Positions 42,759 through 55,484 are shown, counted from the first letter of the stretch. The stretch: 64,000 nt of DNA from Strigamia acuminata (GCA_949358305.1 OX442322.1:4030001-4094000); one strand, 5' to 3'. A program made the numbers and translations. The notes: generated by a model from the sequence alone, not told the origin.

Positions 42759-45700
42759 AAAAAACCAGAGTAATACATTATCCTCAGAAATAGAAAATGT
42801 TCTAAACGAAACGCTGAACAAATTAGTAATTCAAGATGAGGAAATTAAACGACCTAATCGTAGAACTAGGAAAAGGAATCCAAAGTATGTATTTAAGGAA
42901 CCTTATCCCAACACTCCTTTTTCAATGGAAGAGACTGAAAATCCATTTACATCATTCGATGACGACCTCTTTCCTGCGGATAAGGGGGACGAATCTTGGC
43001 GAGAGTCCTTGAATGCAATAATTGAAAGCGCTGTAAATCCTCCTGTTCGAGAGGAAACCACTAGTTCTAGTGGAGGAGTATGCGAAAGTTTGGAGGCAAT
43101 GATGGAAAATTTAGATATCTCCTCGAAATTATCTAGACATCATAGACTTCGTAAATATGTCAAAGAACATCAGCTCAAGAGAGCTGAAGTAGTTGAACGC
43201 ATCAAACGTTTAGGAAACAGTAGCGACGACCCCCGAATGAAAATAACAATAGGTGGACTCACCTATAATGCTTTAATGGATTCAGGAGCCACCCAATGTT
43301 TTATTGGATTACAATTACTTGACAGTACTTGTGCCTCCCCTGACTTCATTCAAGATTGCCCCCGAAATATGAAAGTGTGCCGTCGGCATAACTCATATCC
43401 CACTAGGACAAATAACCCTTTGTGTTCAATGGGCAGATGGAGTAGAATTCACTCCAATGAATTTCATCATTTTAGACCGAAATGTGTGTGGCCTAATTTT
43501 AGGACACAATTTTATGCGTCGTACAACAATTAATTTAAATCCAGCACGAGCTGTATTTGACTGTGACAACAAACCTGGTTGGACTGCGCCTTACGTGGAT
43601 AACGAATTTAATGACAGTCTAGCGAGGTTACGCACACTAAGAGACGACGGAACAGTCACTCATACACCCGACAATTGGGAAGAATTGTTGGTGAAAGATT
43701 GTGATTGTTCCGACGAGGATAAGACCAAATTACTAGAAGTAATTTCTGGAATCAAGCACGTCTTTCGGGACAAAGTTGGTTGTACGAACCTTGCCAAACA
43801 TAAAATTACGTTTAAAAAGGACGCGAAATGGAAAAAACAACCGTTTCGCATGTACAATCCAGCAAAAATTGCGATTATGACCAAACTAGTTGAAGAGCTA
43901 GAAGCAGAGAATCTCATTGAGAAATCTACGGGGCCTTACATAAGTCATCCCGTAATAGTTGCCAAACCAAATGGCACATATAGGTTATGTATTGATTTCC
44001 GATGGTTAAATGCGATCACCGAAATCAATGCAATCCAAATGCCCAGTATTGATTTGCTCATGCACAATACTAATCAGGCAAAATACTTCACCTCACTTGA
44101 CCTTACAAAAGGATATTATCAAGTAGAGATGGAAGAAGAAGATAAGCAGAAAACTGCTTTCTATACTCCGAAAGGCAACTATCAATTTGTACGTATGCCA
44201 TTTGGGTTATGTAACGCGCCTTGTACATTTCAAGCCCTAATGGAACAAGTTATGGGTGACGCGTTATATAAACACGCATTAGTCTATTTAGACGATGTAA
44301 TTATCTTTTCTCAGACTTGGGATCAACATCTCGGTCACATTAAAGATGTATTAGAACGACTAGACAAAGCAAACTTATCCGTAAATAAAGAAAAGTCTAA
44401 GTTCGGCAGAACTACGCTAAAATTTCTGGGACACCTAATCACGCCAAATGGATTGGCCCCGGATCCTGATAAAATCGCGTCAGTACGAAAATTTCCCACC
44501 CCAAAAACATCGAAAGATGTACAAAGGTTTCACGGGTTGGCAAATTTCTTTAGGAAGTTTATTCCTAACCACGGTGAAATTGCTACTCCACTGACTAGCA
44601 TAATGCACGAGAAAGCAACCTTTGTCTGGGGACAAGAGCAAATAGACGCTTTCGAAAGAATTAAAGACATTTTATGCGACGAAACTCAAGTTTTGTTAAT
44701 GCCTAACATGCTCGAACCCTTTGTGATTCTAACAGACGCTTCACATTCAGGATTAGGAGCAGTGTTATGCCAAGATGTGGACTTTCTTGATAAAAACAAG
44801 GACAAATGGATTAAAACTCCAAGACCCGTAGCTTACGCTAGTCGCGTACTTCGAGGAGCCGAGCAACGTTACACTACTCCCGAACTAGAGTGTCTAGCGG
44901 TAGTATGGGCTGTAGAACGTTTCCGCCCTTACATAGAATACACGTCTTTCACCCTGGAGTCAGATGCAGAAGCCTTAAAATGGCTAATGGGGACGCCAGA
45001 ACCTTCTGGTCGTTTTGGCCGATGGGCAATTAAACTGCAATGCGGCGCCTTTAAAATTAAGTATCGTCGTGGTACTCAAAATCAAGTCGCAGACGCATTT
45101 TCAAGAGCTCCTTTGAGTATTGAAGACATTCCGAAGGATGATTATATCGAACCCACAGAAATAACTCAATTCTGGCCCGAGTGGGACGGAAATAAAGAAG
45201 TTACTCGTAGAGAAGAACCAAAACCCTGTCAGTTCTTAACAAACGTGTCAGTAAAGTTTGATTATTCCAAAAAATTAAATAATTCTTTGGAAAAGGGGGA
45301 GAAAGGTCATGTAGAACCAGAAACTTTATTTAGTGCTTTAACCGAAGTACTAAGTATAGTTCCTCCTACCAGAGCAGAAATCATAGAAGCTCAGCTCAAG
45401 GATTATGAATGTAGAAAAATAATAACTCATCTAAAATTAGATGAAGTTGAGCAAAAGAAAAATAAGAAAACTAAGCGATGGATGAAAGACATCAAAGGCT
45501 ACCAACTAGATTTCAAAGAAAATCATGATAATGAAGATGAGAATAGTAATGATTCTGAAATGTTAATCTTCTTCAAACCAACATTTGAAGAAGAATTAAA
45601 TGATTCCGGCAACGGATTTAAAGCGGTGATTCCACCGTCTTTAGTACGACGAGTGTTGTTCGCATGCCACGGACATCCGTTAAGTGGACACGCAGGGATG

Positions 45701-47089
45701 AGTAAAACGCTCGAACGAGCGAAACTCATTTATTATTGGCCTAAAATGAGCAAGGACACGTGTAATTATGTTCGTAGTTGTGTTCATTGCCAACAATACA
45801 AACCTAGTCAACACCGAAAAAACAGAGCGAGTTATACTCCTCACAATATGGCACAGCCATGGGAAGTTCTTTGTTTAGACTTCATGGGTCCCAAACCCGC
45901 TGGTCAATACCAACATAAATATATTTTAGTAGGAATTGATCAATGTACTAAATGGGTAGAATTAGCCCCATTAAGCAAAGCTTCAAGTGAAGCAATTATA
46001 ACAAAGTTAGGTGATATCGTACATAGATGGGGATACCCCAGGAAAATTATCAGTGATAATGGAAAACAGTTCGCATCCACCATCTATGAGGGTTTCTGTA
46101 AAAGGCATAACATTAAAATGACGCATATAAGTCCTTATCATGCCCAGGCCAACCCCACAGAACGGGCAAACAGGGATATCAAAATAATGCTTGCAATTTA
46201 TTCTGATGTGCACTCTCACTGGCCACGTTTTCTGAATGAATTTGCATTTGCATCCAGAACGGCAAAATCCGAAGCAACCGGATCGACGCCATTTTTATTA
46301 AATACGGGAAGAATAGTAACACTACCTTTCGACCCGCGAATTATTCAACACGCGAATAAATTCGATAAAAATAACCCTGAGGAATTCGTGTTTAATTTAC
46401 TCGGGATTTTACGAAGAGCACACCAAGAAATGCACCGTAGGATCCAACTAAATTACGAGAAACACGACAGAATTCACCGTAATAAATTTCATATTTGCAA
46501 ATATGAAGTAGGTGATTTAGTCTGGAAAAATACACATATTCTTTCCAATCAAGACAAAGGCATTACTAAAGGATTTGCTGAAAAACGAGACGGACCGTGG
46601 GAAATCACGGCCGTATTAACAGGAGGTGCATACGCCTTACGAAAATTATTAGATGACTCAATTGAACCATCAATAAATACGGATGATCTCACCCCGTATA
46701 TCCCTTCATACCCGATTGAGACATGGACTCTGGGTCAGAAAAAAAGAAAACTGAAAGATCATCCAAACCCTGATTGGATGTCGGCAAATTCCGAATTTAA
46801 CGAATCTAATTCACAAGAATTGGATAATCAAGATATGGAAGAAACCTCTCGTGAAAATCTTGAAAAAGATATGGAAGAACTTCCTCAAGAAACTCTTGAA
46901 CAAGAAGAAAGAATAATTCCTACCTCAAATGAAAATGGAAACGAGATTATCGATCCGCGAAGTAATAACTCAAATAAACGGAAGCGAACAGCTGACCTTC
47001 CGGAGATAATCTCGAGACCGAAAAGAACTTCGAAGCCAAATCCGAAATATACTACGGATTTTGTGCAGATGATTCAAGAACGTCGTTAA
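42731..47089 (+). pseudogene. pol: Pol of gypsy D
   Basis: Entered from the frameshift site. A long N-terminal acidic region leads to protease MDSGATQCFIG (about 43276-43310). A 1-bp deletion near 43378-43382, seen by comparison with E and F, shifts the frame within protease. The remainder from about 43383 is open: RT with VYLDDVIIFS (about 44282-44311), RNase H TDASHSG, integrase zinc finger (CHGHPLSGHAG, SCVHCQQYK), core (CLDFMGPKPAG, ISDNGKQF, ANPTERANR), a GPF/Y-like KRDGPWEI and a Lys/Arg tail. Apart from the single-base lesion all key residues are present. An assembly error at that base is possible. Confidence 0.9.
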
Positions 47090-47679
47090 AAAAAGATTCT
47101 AAATATAAAAAGAATATTCTAAAAAGATATTGATTCAAATCAGTTATTGAATATTCAAATCGAAATTCGCGAAGTCACCTGGTAACTTATGACCCCGGGT
47201 GGAGAGTAAAAGATTCGTTCTATATTCAGTCTTCTAACACACACGTGAGAGAAGAAGAACTTCGTCGAATTCAACAAAAATCACGAACAATTGCGTCGAT
47301 ATTGTTAGCCATTAAACAAAGAATACAGGTATGATGATCATACATATGAATTAATATATATATCATGACATCTCTTTATATTTAAAGAAATACAAACCAG
47401 CGGAATTCGTTTATTAGCGGCGGAGGATTTGAAAGCCACGTGCTCTAAACTCCAAGTTATCGTCGAAGCGACTATACTTAGAATTCTACAAGCTACGCTT
47501 CTAAAGGAAGCAGGACATTTTCGTAAGTTCGATAAAATTATCAATACACGAAAGTGTAAAGTTGTAACGAATTATAATTATAAAATTCGTAAATTGAGTT
47601 ACGCGTCTTCTCAATAGAGGGCGCGCGCATACAAAAGTATTGCAAATAAAACTAAAACGTTTTCTATATTTGTAGAATT
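47090..47679 (+). promoter_or_regulatory. Pol-ORF3 intergenic region of D with candidate intron
   Basis: A donor-like cag|gtatga (GT at 47329) and an acceptor tttctatatttgtag (AG at 47674-47675) bracket a 347-nt candidate intron ending four bases before the ORF3 ATG. The arrangement is the same as in E and F although the sequences are not alike. No other gene was seen. Confidence 0.5.
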
Positions 47680-49289
47680 ATGGTCAAGAAGATACCAATT
47701 AAAAAGCGGCGAATTGTGATTCAGTCGAGCTCTTCGGAGGAAGACGATACACCCACGGTCAACCCGACCATCGTAACAATCCCGGGAGCGCCAAATACTC
47801 CTATTGTGCTCGACCAAAAAGGATGGGACATATTAACCTGGGCCCGAAACAACCCAGAGGCTCTCCCAAAGGAAATTCGTCCAAAAACGGCTGTACCCAA
47901 AACGGCGATGGAGGTTACCCAAGAAACCTTCATTATACCAAAAAAGGACAGTTTCTCCAAAAGCCATCCTTTACAGCCGGTCCATAAACCAAGTACGAGT
48001 CGAATGAACGATTCATCGACCTCTCATGAGAGAAGTCTGGACGAGATTGTCCAATTAGAGGCGAATCGAAATCCCGAAGGAAATCGCCATCAAGACAACA
48101 AACGTAAACAGCGAGAGTACGTTCATTACGACTCGCCGCCACCCACGACTTCGCGCGAAGTAGTGTATACTCCTAGACATAATATAGCTAGAGGGAAACG
48201 TACGTTTGTGTCTACCAGAGCCCCCAAACTGCAGCCGATGACTGTTCAACAAAGAGCAGCTAATAAGCAAGAAAAGGCACTACGTCGAAAAGCCGCCTGC
48301 GATCGCGACCTGGAATTGGGAATTCCACACGACAATTTGGAGCTCGCGAAGGGCGAAATACCGTGCCCCTTTTGTTTCGGGGTCGGCTGGATGTCCGGCT
48401 CCGGGACAGGATGCCATTTGGCATCGTGCGGGAATTGTTTCGGATCGAAAAGACGATAAAAATCCAACCCTGGAACCCAAAGTTTGTTTCATTCGTGGTT
48501 AAAGGTTTGTTCGATCCAATACCCCGAAAATGGGCAACCTGCCACCTTTGTAAAGCTTTATTATCTAACGATGGCAAAGCTGTATACGAGGATCCCGAAT
48601 TTATGAATTCGCGAAGAACGCCCCTTGGCCTTCAAATGGGTTTGGAAAAAATGCCAAGTGTTGTCTGCGTAGATAACGCGACCCAAACGGAAGAAACCGC
48701 ATTGGTTCCCATGCCAAATATCGCGGAACACGGGATTTCGAACGAATTCTTAATCGAACCCTACCAAGTTCCCCCGAACACCAAGATAGGACAGTTATTC
48801 GTTTGGGAGGTCGAATACTACTATCCCATCGTAGCTCGACTTGCGATAATAATTTCTCGCCAATTGATTACGGGTCTTCCCGATCAAATAACGGTAGGAT
48901 ACGTGACCCGGATCATGCAAATGATCTTGAATCCACGTCGCGTTGAGGGCTTCAACATTTTGGAGCACCTTTGGAATTTGCTCGTGGGAAAAATCGCAGC
49001 TGAGATGAAAAATCAAATATGCGAAGGCTGGATTTTGGTTTTGCCCCCGGTGATTGACATCTACGAAGATCTCAAGAAAATGATCGATGAAGAAGACGGA
49101 TCGACTGATCAGCCTGAAGCAGGGGATAAAGCACCCGAGACTCCCATCGCCACGGAAGTTGTTGCGACCGCTGCATTCTTCATAGATCGGCAACCGGAAG
49201 AACCTCTTCCCGCCAAGAAACGTGGCAAAAGCTCCTCTTCGAAGGATAGGCAAAAGCCCGCCACGGAGACCGAAAAAGGTCAAGAATAA
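47680..49289 (+). pseudogene. ORF3 of gypsy D
   Basis: Starts MVKKIPIKKRRIVIQSSSSEED. It shares with E/F ORF3 a basic start, a Trp-containing helix (GWDILTWARNNPEALP), a Lys/Arg-rich helix, LGIPHDN, the zinc module CPFCFGVGW to CGNCFGSK, then a third Cys pair CHLC and the AVYEDPEF segment. A single-base frameshift near 48440-48460 lies between the second and third Cys pairs; both halves (47680-48459 and about 48450-49289) are otherwise open. The C-terminus differs from E/F and ends in a Lys/Ser-rich tail. No membrane anchor or signal peptide. Function unknown. Confidence 0.82.
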
Positions 49290-49652
49290 GCGGTATTTCG
49301 AATTTAAACAATTAGCAGTTTGTTTGTGTGTTCTGTGATAAAAAGATATAATATGTAACCGAAAAATTCTTTAATTAAGATTTTTGTAAGAAGTGCTTTT
49401 CCGTTATACGAAAATGACTTCATGTTTATTGTTTTAATAATAACCAAATTATTTTTATAACCGTCTCTAAAAAGAGAAAATAAAAACATTTTTGAGCATC
49501 CTAAGGATAAGAACATGTTTATTAAAAACACTCGTGGGCCTTATAAGTATTGGAAATAAAATATTTATTAATATGGATAAATTTGGCACAAATGATATTC
49601 CTAAAGAATAACATAAAATATAAGAGTATATGTTTAGTTATTAAGGGGGATG
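49290..49652 (+). other. 3' tail and PPT of gypsy D
   Basis: Short AT-rich non-coding tail ending in the PPT aagggggatg. Nothing else was recognised. Confidence 0.75.
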
Positions 49653-51306
49653 TGTGACAAATTAGCAATAGATGGCGCCACTAGTACTAGCGGCAAATTC
49701 AACCTCGAGCTTACTATTTCCCATATAAATAGTTCACAAACATATTATTATGTTTGATACGACCAAATGTGATTCACATCGATAATATAAAGGTATATTA
49801 TCAATACTTAAGAAGATAAAAATAGGCGTTACTGCTTTATCACCGATACATGACGAGGAACACGGTTTTGAATGTATTTCCGTTCTGTGTATCCATTTCC
49901 TGTCCCCGGTATCCAGTTCCGGTTTATGCTAAAAGATTAACATAATCCCAATTTGCATCTCCGTATCCACTTCCTGCGATACGAGATTGGTGGAACCTAA
50001 TCCCACCGAGTATAAAACTCCCTGACAACAGGAAGTTAAGTTAGTTCTTGATTTCTGGTTATTTGGTATGTTCCGCATGTCAAATAACTGTTTCTTACTC
50101 AGGGCATGGGCCTACCGGTCCATGCATAGCATGGCTCTGCTGAGCCATGCAACCCCCGTCAACTGAAGGCGAAGTTCGGACTGTTAATGTTTCCGTCAAA
50201 CGGTCTTGCCGAGGAGAAAGCCTCCCGCATAAGTATCCTCGTGGTCGGACAATAGAATCACGTGTGATACCAAAGTATTTAGTAACCGTTAGTAGCACTG
50301 TTACTGAAAGAGATTGACTCCATCACTTGATGGTGCCAAAGCAGTCTGCATGCAAAACATGCAGTTACCGCCAGTAGCACTATGTGTTTGGGAAAGTTAT
50401 ATCTCTTCGGTGATGGTGCCAAAGCAGTCTACTTATGAGTAGTATCTCGGGTGATTAATTCTGTTGTGCAGAACTGCGGGCTATATCCCCCTGAATACCA
50501 GTGCCGTCTCTCACCGCACTGTTATTTAGGGCACGCGCGATACTGTTCTGCTCGGCAAGGCGAACTTTGACGGCAATTGTGTGTTGCGATGTTTAACCTT
50601 TATTATATTTTGTAGTTGATAAATACACCTTAATTGTTTAAACTTGGCAACAAGTTAACAACCGAAGTAAGTCACGAGACTTATTTCACTGTATGACGAA
50701 TCAAATTCGTAACAATAAATTGAATACAATTTATTGAGTTAATTTATTAAACTCACAACATCGCGAATTAAATATAATTCGCAAGCGGAACCTTGGCGAA
50801 TAAATGACTTCATTTATTCATTACCAATTTCCAACCCTAGTTGTGGCGGTGCACATGAGTCAACCGCACCTCTCGGATCGAACCAAGAAGCATTACACGG
50901 ACCATTACACGATACGGACCTGGAACGCGAACGAAGCAGTTCCACGATTACGAAGCGCCGACGGAAGCCGCGAGGACACAGCCAGCCCGGCTATCGCAGA
51001 CGACATCTATAACTCGGTCGAGCGGGCGTTTTGCCGTTCCCGAACCCCGGATCACCAATAACCGTAATCATATTATTTCAGGGCTGTTTTACAGCCAATT
51101 TCATGTATAGTTTAACTTGTATTTAACTTGCCAAATGTCGGCATTAGTCATTTGTATAACTTTAGATTTGTTTATATTGTTTGATAACAATAAATGTCTT
51201 GTTTTGATAACTCTGTTGTATTTATTTATCTCGTTACTATTCACTAATTCACGCGACTTATACCCGGTACTATCATGCGATAGGAGTTGTGGTCGTCACC
51301 GTCACA
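49653..51306 (+). repeat. 3' LTR of element D (1654 bp)
   Basis: Same length as the 5' copy and no difference seen by eye. The PPT aagggggatg abuts it at 49643-49652. Confidence 0.95.
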
Positions 51307-54300
51307 ACGAGAGAGGCAAAAGCACATTCTACGCTTTGCCTGAGCTGCAATGAAGCCCAGCAGTCAGTCGCTGTCGCCAAAGACACCGCGAGCGAGGTGT
51401 GGGAAGCGCTAAAAGAGGCTTATCGACCCACGACCCGGGCTAGGAAAGCCAGACTGCGTCGGGAGTTTCTCCAGCTCAAACTGAATGCTAACGAAGAGAT
51501 GGTCGTATTTACATCTCGCGTCGATCGAAAGGCGCTCGAGTTGAAAGAAGTGCAGATTACACTCACTGATGAGGAGATAGCATTTCAATATCTCGATTTT
51601 TTGGATCCCCAATATGAGAACTTAAAACAGGGACTGTATCATTGGGATGATACGGATTTTACCGTGGTCAAAGTGCGTGAACGTTTACTCGCCGAGTATA
51701 ACCGCATGCACGCGTATGATTCAACGTTTGGGGCCAGCGGACAACCGGATACCAGTGCTTTTACGGCAAAACAACCCTGGAAATTTAACAAACCGGGTTC
51801 TACAACAGCACAACAAGGTGTGTGTTATAATTGCGGCGGTTCGGGTCATTTCTCGAGAGAATGCCCCTCGCAAAAGAAAACGGGACAGAATCCTCAGTCG
51901 TCCAACGCTGGACCAACGTCTCAATTTAGAGGACAGCCACGTGGGAAAAATCGTGGAAAAGGAGGACGTGGTGGGCGTAAAGCCAACTTAGTCGACAATT
52001 GGATTGACGACCCGGACTCACTCTACATGGAAGTGGAGGAGCCACCGCCTCCTGTATCGTCATTTTTGTCAAATGGACCAGTAGACACCGCTTGGTACGT
52101 CGATACCGGTGCTACTGACCATTTTGCCTTTTGCAAAGAGTGGTTTGCAAATTTTAAGCCTCTCAATTACACAGTGCAGTTAGGGGAAGGGACCTCTAAA
52201 ATAGAAGGGATTGGATCTGTGGAGTTAATTTCCACATATGGCAACAGGAGTAGAGTTGTTACTTTGAACAACGTCTATTATGCTCCGAATTTTCGGAAGA
52301 ATCTTATCTCTCTCGGGCGCGCTGATGAGGCTGGCTTACGCACTTACGTTGCAGACGGCAAAATGACTTTATTTCGGAAAAAGATTGAAGACCCATCGAT
52401 AACAGCGGTACGACTTAGTAATCGTCTATATAAAGTTAACGGACATGTGTCTGTCACCTCTGTAAATGCAACTGCCATCCCTGCGCAGAAGGAGGCAGTT
52501 GGCATAAATAATTGTGTAAAACAAACTGTATTAACCATGCCTAAAGTTAAGTGTGAACTAACCACTTCTAATGTGCAATCGAATGGGAAAACGATTGTTG
52601 CAACAAATGGCGCAGTGAATAATGCGAGCAATGCGAACAATGCGCGCACGTTTAGTAATGTGGTACAGGGGGTTAATCAGACGGGAGTGAAACAGACTAA
52701 ACCTACAGTGATGGGACCGATTAAAACGGCTTTAACGGCTAATAATAATACTAATGGGAAGAGATTAGACAATGATAAAGCAATACCGATGGATTTTTGG
52801 CATGGCAGAATGGGCCACCTAAACTCAAAGGGCATTGTGATGATGCAAAAATCCACAGAAATTTTTGGCGTTAAATTAAGCAATGAATTGGCTTCTCCTT
52901 GTGATGCGTGTAATAGGGCCAAGCGGGTTAGAGCAACCTTTTCTCCAATAGCCGAGATCAAATCCAAGGGAATCTTAGATTTAATTCATATGGATCTTTG
53001 GGGGGCCGCATCATGCAAATCCTTAGGGGGGGCTGAGTATTATCTCATTATTGTGGACGACCACTCTAGATATATGTGGATCAGTTTTCTAAAGCATAAA
53101 AGTGAAACTTTTGCCCATTTTAAAGCATGGCAAGCAGAAGTCGAGCGTGCGACTTCTAGAAAGGTTAAAACGATCCGCACAGATAGGGGGGGTGAGTTTG
53201 TGTCCAAAGAATGGGATAATTATACTAAATCTTGCGGAATCAAGTGTGAACGGACCAACGCCTACAGCCCCGAGATGAATTCGGTCGCGGAGCGATCGAA
53301 TCGCACCATCATAGAGGGGGTGCGAGCTATGGAATTGGAAAATGGGTTTCCACACTTCTTATGGGCTGAGTTGGCAAATACCATTGTGTATTTGAAGAAT
53401 AGATACCCTCACTCGAGTTTACAGGGACGGACTCCCTATAATGTATTTTTCGGACGTCGTATGTCGGTGCGACATTTGCGCTGTATTGGGTCGAAAGTGT
53501 ATGTGCACATCCCAGCGCAAACACGGAAAAGCAAATTAGACAGCAGAGCTTGGTCAGGGGCCCTAATTGGTTATGCAATAACCACAGCTGGATACAGGAT
53601 TTGGGACCCACACAAGAACAAAGTCTTTGCATCGAAACATGTGAAAATTGATGAGAATCAATATTGGTACGAGGGAACACAAACAGTTTCAAAAGGATTG
53701 GGAAGTGTTGAGGCTAAGAGGGGGTTTGGATCTGATGATTATATTCATCTAATTAGCGAATCCGAAGCAGAAGAGGAGGAAGTTCCTCAAAGTCCCCCTG
53801 TGTCGACAACACAACAAACTGTTGAACCTCCTACGCAGCAGACTATTCCTGCAACGACGACGGAGCCAGAGGATGAGGCATCTACGTCTCAGCCTGCTCC
53901 ATTACCCCAATTAGACCCTAATTTACCAGAGGATGTCGCTCACACTGCAGGAGATGCTACTCCAAGTGAAGGCAGTGACGATGATGCCAGATATGAAGAG
54001 GCAGTGGCACAGTCTCCTAATGTAAGGGGCAGGCATACTGGGGCAGTTGGGGGAGTTGAATTACAACAAATTGATATCACGAAATGGAAACGAGTAGAAT
54101 ACATTAGGAAATCCGGAGCACAAGCCGGACATGTTTTCATTCACTACATTGCACCAACGGGCACTCGATTTAGAAGTCGTATCGATGTAGTGAGGTGGTG
54201 TGAGGAGGAGGACTACGAATATGATGCAGGGTTATTCGATTTTAAAGCGAAACCGCGGGCACAAGTTCCTCCACCATTTGCGAGTTTTTGTTACTTAAGA

Positions 54301-54450
54301 CAAGATACCTTAGGAGATACCATGACTGGTCTCAGCAATGAGGATTGGGGCAAGGAAATGGTTAAGGGGATTTACATCTTCGATCGGAATAAAGTCCGCG
54401 CTGAACATCGCAGACATTATGACCAAGTGGGTTTCCCGCCCACGTCTTGA
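51307..54450 (+). pseudogene. gag-pol: Gag-protease-integrase-MBD polyprotein of element C (remainder)
   Basis: One open frame of about 1,045 codons. It holds the rest of UBN2-type Gag, a CCHC knuckle CYNCGGSGHFSREC (about 51823-51864), protease WYVDTGATDHFAF, the pre-integrase region (WHGRMGHLNSKGI, CDACNRAKR), an integrase core with LIHMDLWG, IRTDRGGEF and NSVAERSNRT (all three acidic residues present), an acidic linker and a C-terminal MBD-like domain (54082-54246). The ORF then ends at a TGA (54448-54450), 54 bp before the 3' LTR. RT and RNase H are completely absent. Apart from D's insertion, nothing is broken. Confidence 0.9.
54082..54246 (+). other. MBD-like domain at the C-terminus of element C polyprotein
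   Basis: This is the clearest of the four. KWKRVEYIRKSGAQAG is followed by a Y-x-x-P-x-G turn (YIAPTGTRFRSR) and LFDFK. These match the canonical MBD order: W-K-R, RKSG, AG, P-x-G, FRS, FDF. The Asp of the DVYY motif is replaced here, unlike in A, B and G. Confidence 0.82.
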
Positions 54451-54504
54451 CGCATTATGCGATCACATTTTTGATTGAAATGGATAACTGTTTAGAGGGG
54501 GTTC

Positions 54505-54988
54505 TGTTGGGTCAAAGCAGTTTTTCATTTCACGTATTAACGGCGCACCTTTTCTGGCTAAGTGCGTTAAAGGCGAAATTCGGGTCGCATTGTTTACTGT
54601 ACTGGAATCGAGAGCCAACTGCATCTGACTGTCGCAATGCGTGTTAAATACTACAGTTGGCTCATGTTTATCAATGGATTTCGAGTTGTCGTCTGCTATG
54701 ATTTAGTTTATCTATTATTTCCCCCAGTGCATTATCCAGTGTTAATGCTGGCTTTGAGTTATCTTTACTTTGGTTATGTAAAGAACAAATCAACCTTTCC
54801 ATCAGGATGATTTGTTCTACTTTTAGATCGAGGGCAAATAGCCTCGACACCTGTACATATTCACTTGCTCACCTGTTCTTGCCTGAATAAAGATGGCCGA
54901 CGCGTTTGTGCGGTTTTCAGGCACAAAATGACTTTCGTTTCGTCTCCAGTTTATTTCCCGGCGTTGACAACTTCACTTATCATCGTCA
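54505..54988 (+). repeat. 3' LTR of element C (484 bp)
   Basis: No difference from the 5' copy was found by eye. The PPT tagagggggttc precedes it at 54493-54504. Confidence 0.95.
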
Positions 54989-54993
54989 ATTCT

Positions 54994-55484
54994 GATGCAG
55001 AAGACTCAGCACCAGCAGGAAGATGCGTAACATACGCTGATTGTCCCATCACAGTCGGTGCAGCCGCATTCGACGTGTTGGCGACGGTGGGCGCCACGCT
55101 TGCAGTTGGCGGCCGAAATTCTGGCGAATGCGGGGCCAATGGGACGTTGATAACGTTCGCGGGTGGATACGCCACTTGGGCCATCGGGGCCAATTGCGCC
55201 GACTCATAAATAGTTGGCTGCGCAGAAGTGGATGGGGCCTGCATCATCGCATTTAAGTCGAGCGGAAGTCCGTCCGGATGGACGCTTAGCCAATTAAGCG
55301 TTGCGAGTTGCAGCGGCGTCAGGGCGTACATCGAGGCGGGCGCCGTCGGTATCGGTTGGGCCCTCATGTAAGCGCGTTCCGCTGAACGGCGTTGCTCGTC
55401 ACTAGACGAGGTGGACGAGCTGGACGAGCTTTCATGACGGTGTCGTCGATGACTCCGTTTTGAGCGGTGTTTACCACTTCCCAT
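54994..55484 (-). pseudogene. ORF3 of gypsy F, N-terminal part
   Basis: Starts at the ATG at 55484 (MGSGKHRSKRSHRRHRHES), directly after ctacag. It continues through YALTPLQLATLNWLSVHPDG and a Pro/Ala-rich region to the ATTCT where copia C is inserted. The frame is clean up to that point. Confidence 0.85.

Larger units (their letters stand above)
38157..51306 (+). mobile_element. Ty3/gypsy element D with ORF3, complete
   Basis: A 13.1-kb element with two 1,654-bp LTRs starting TGTGAC and ending GTCACA, apparently identical, flanked by ACGA (38153-38156 and 51307-51310). It has gag, a -1 frameshift, pol, an intergenic region and ORF3. It belongs to the same lineage as E/F but is clearly diverged at protein level. 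Single-base frameshifts disrupt the protease and ORF3. Confidence 0.96.
36370..54988 (+). mobile_element. Ty1/copia element C, RT-less, host of D
   Basis: Two 484-bp LTRs appear identical by eye and are flanked by ATTCT (36365-36369 and 54989-54993). The element has a PBS, a 1.1-kb leader, one Gag-protease-integrase-MBD ORF (split by gypsy D) and a PPT. Reverse transcriptase and RNase H are absent. Without D it is about 5.5 kb. Confidence 0.95.
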
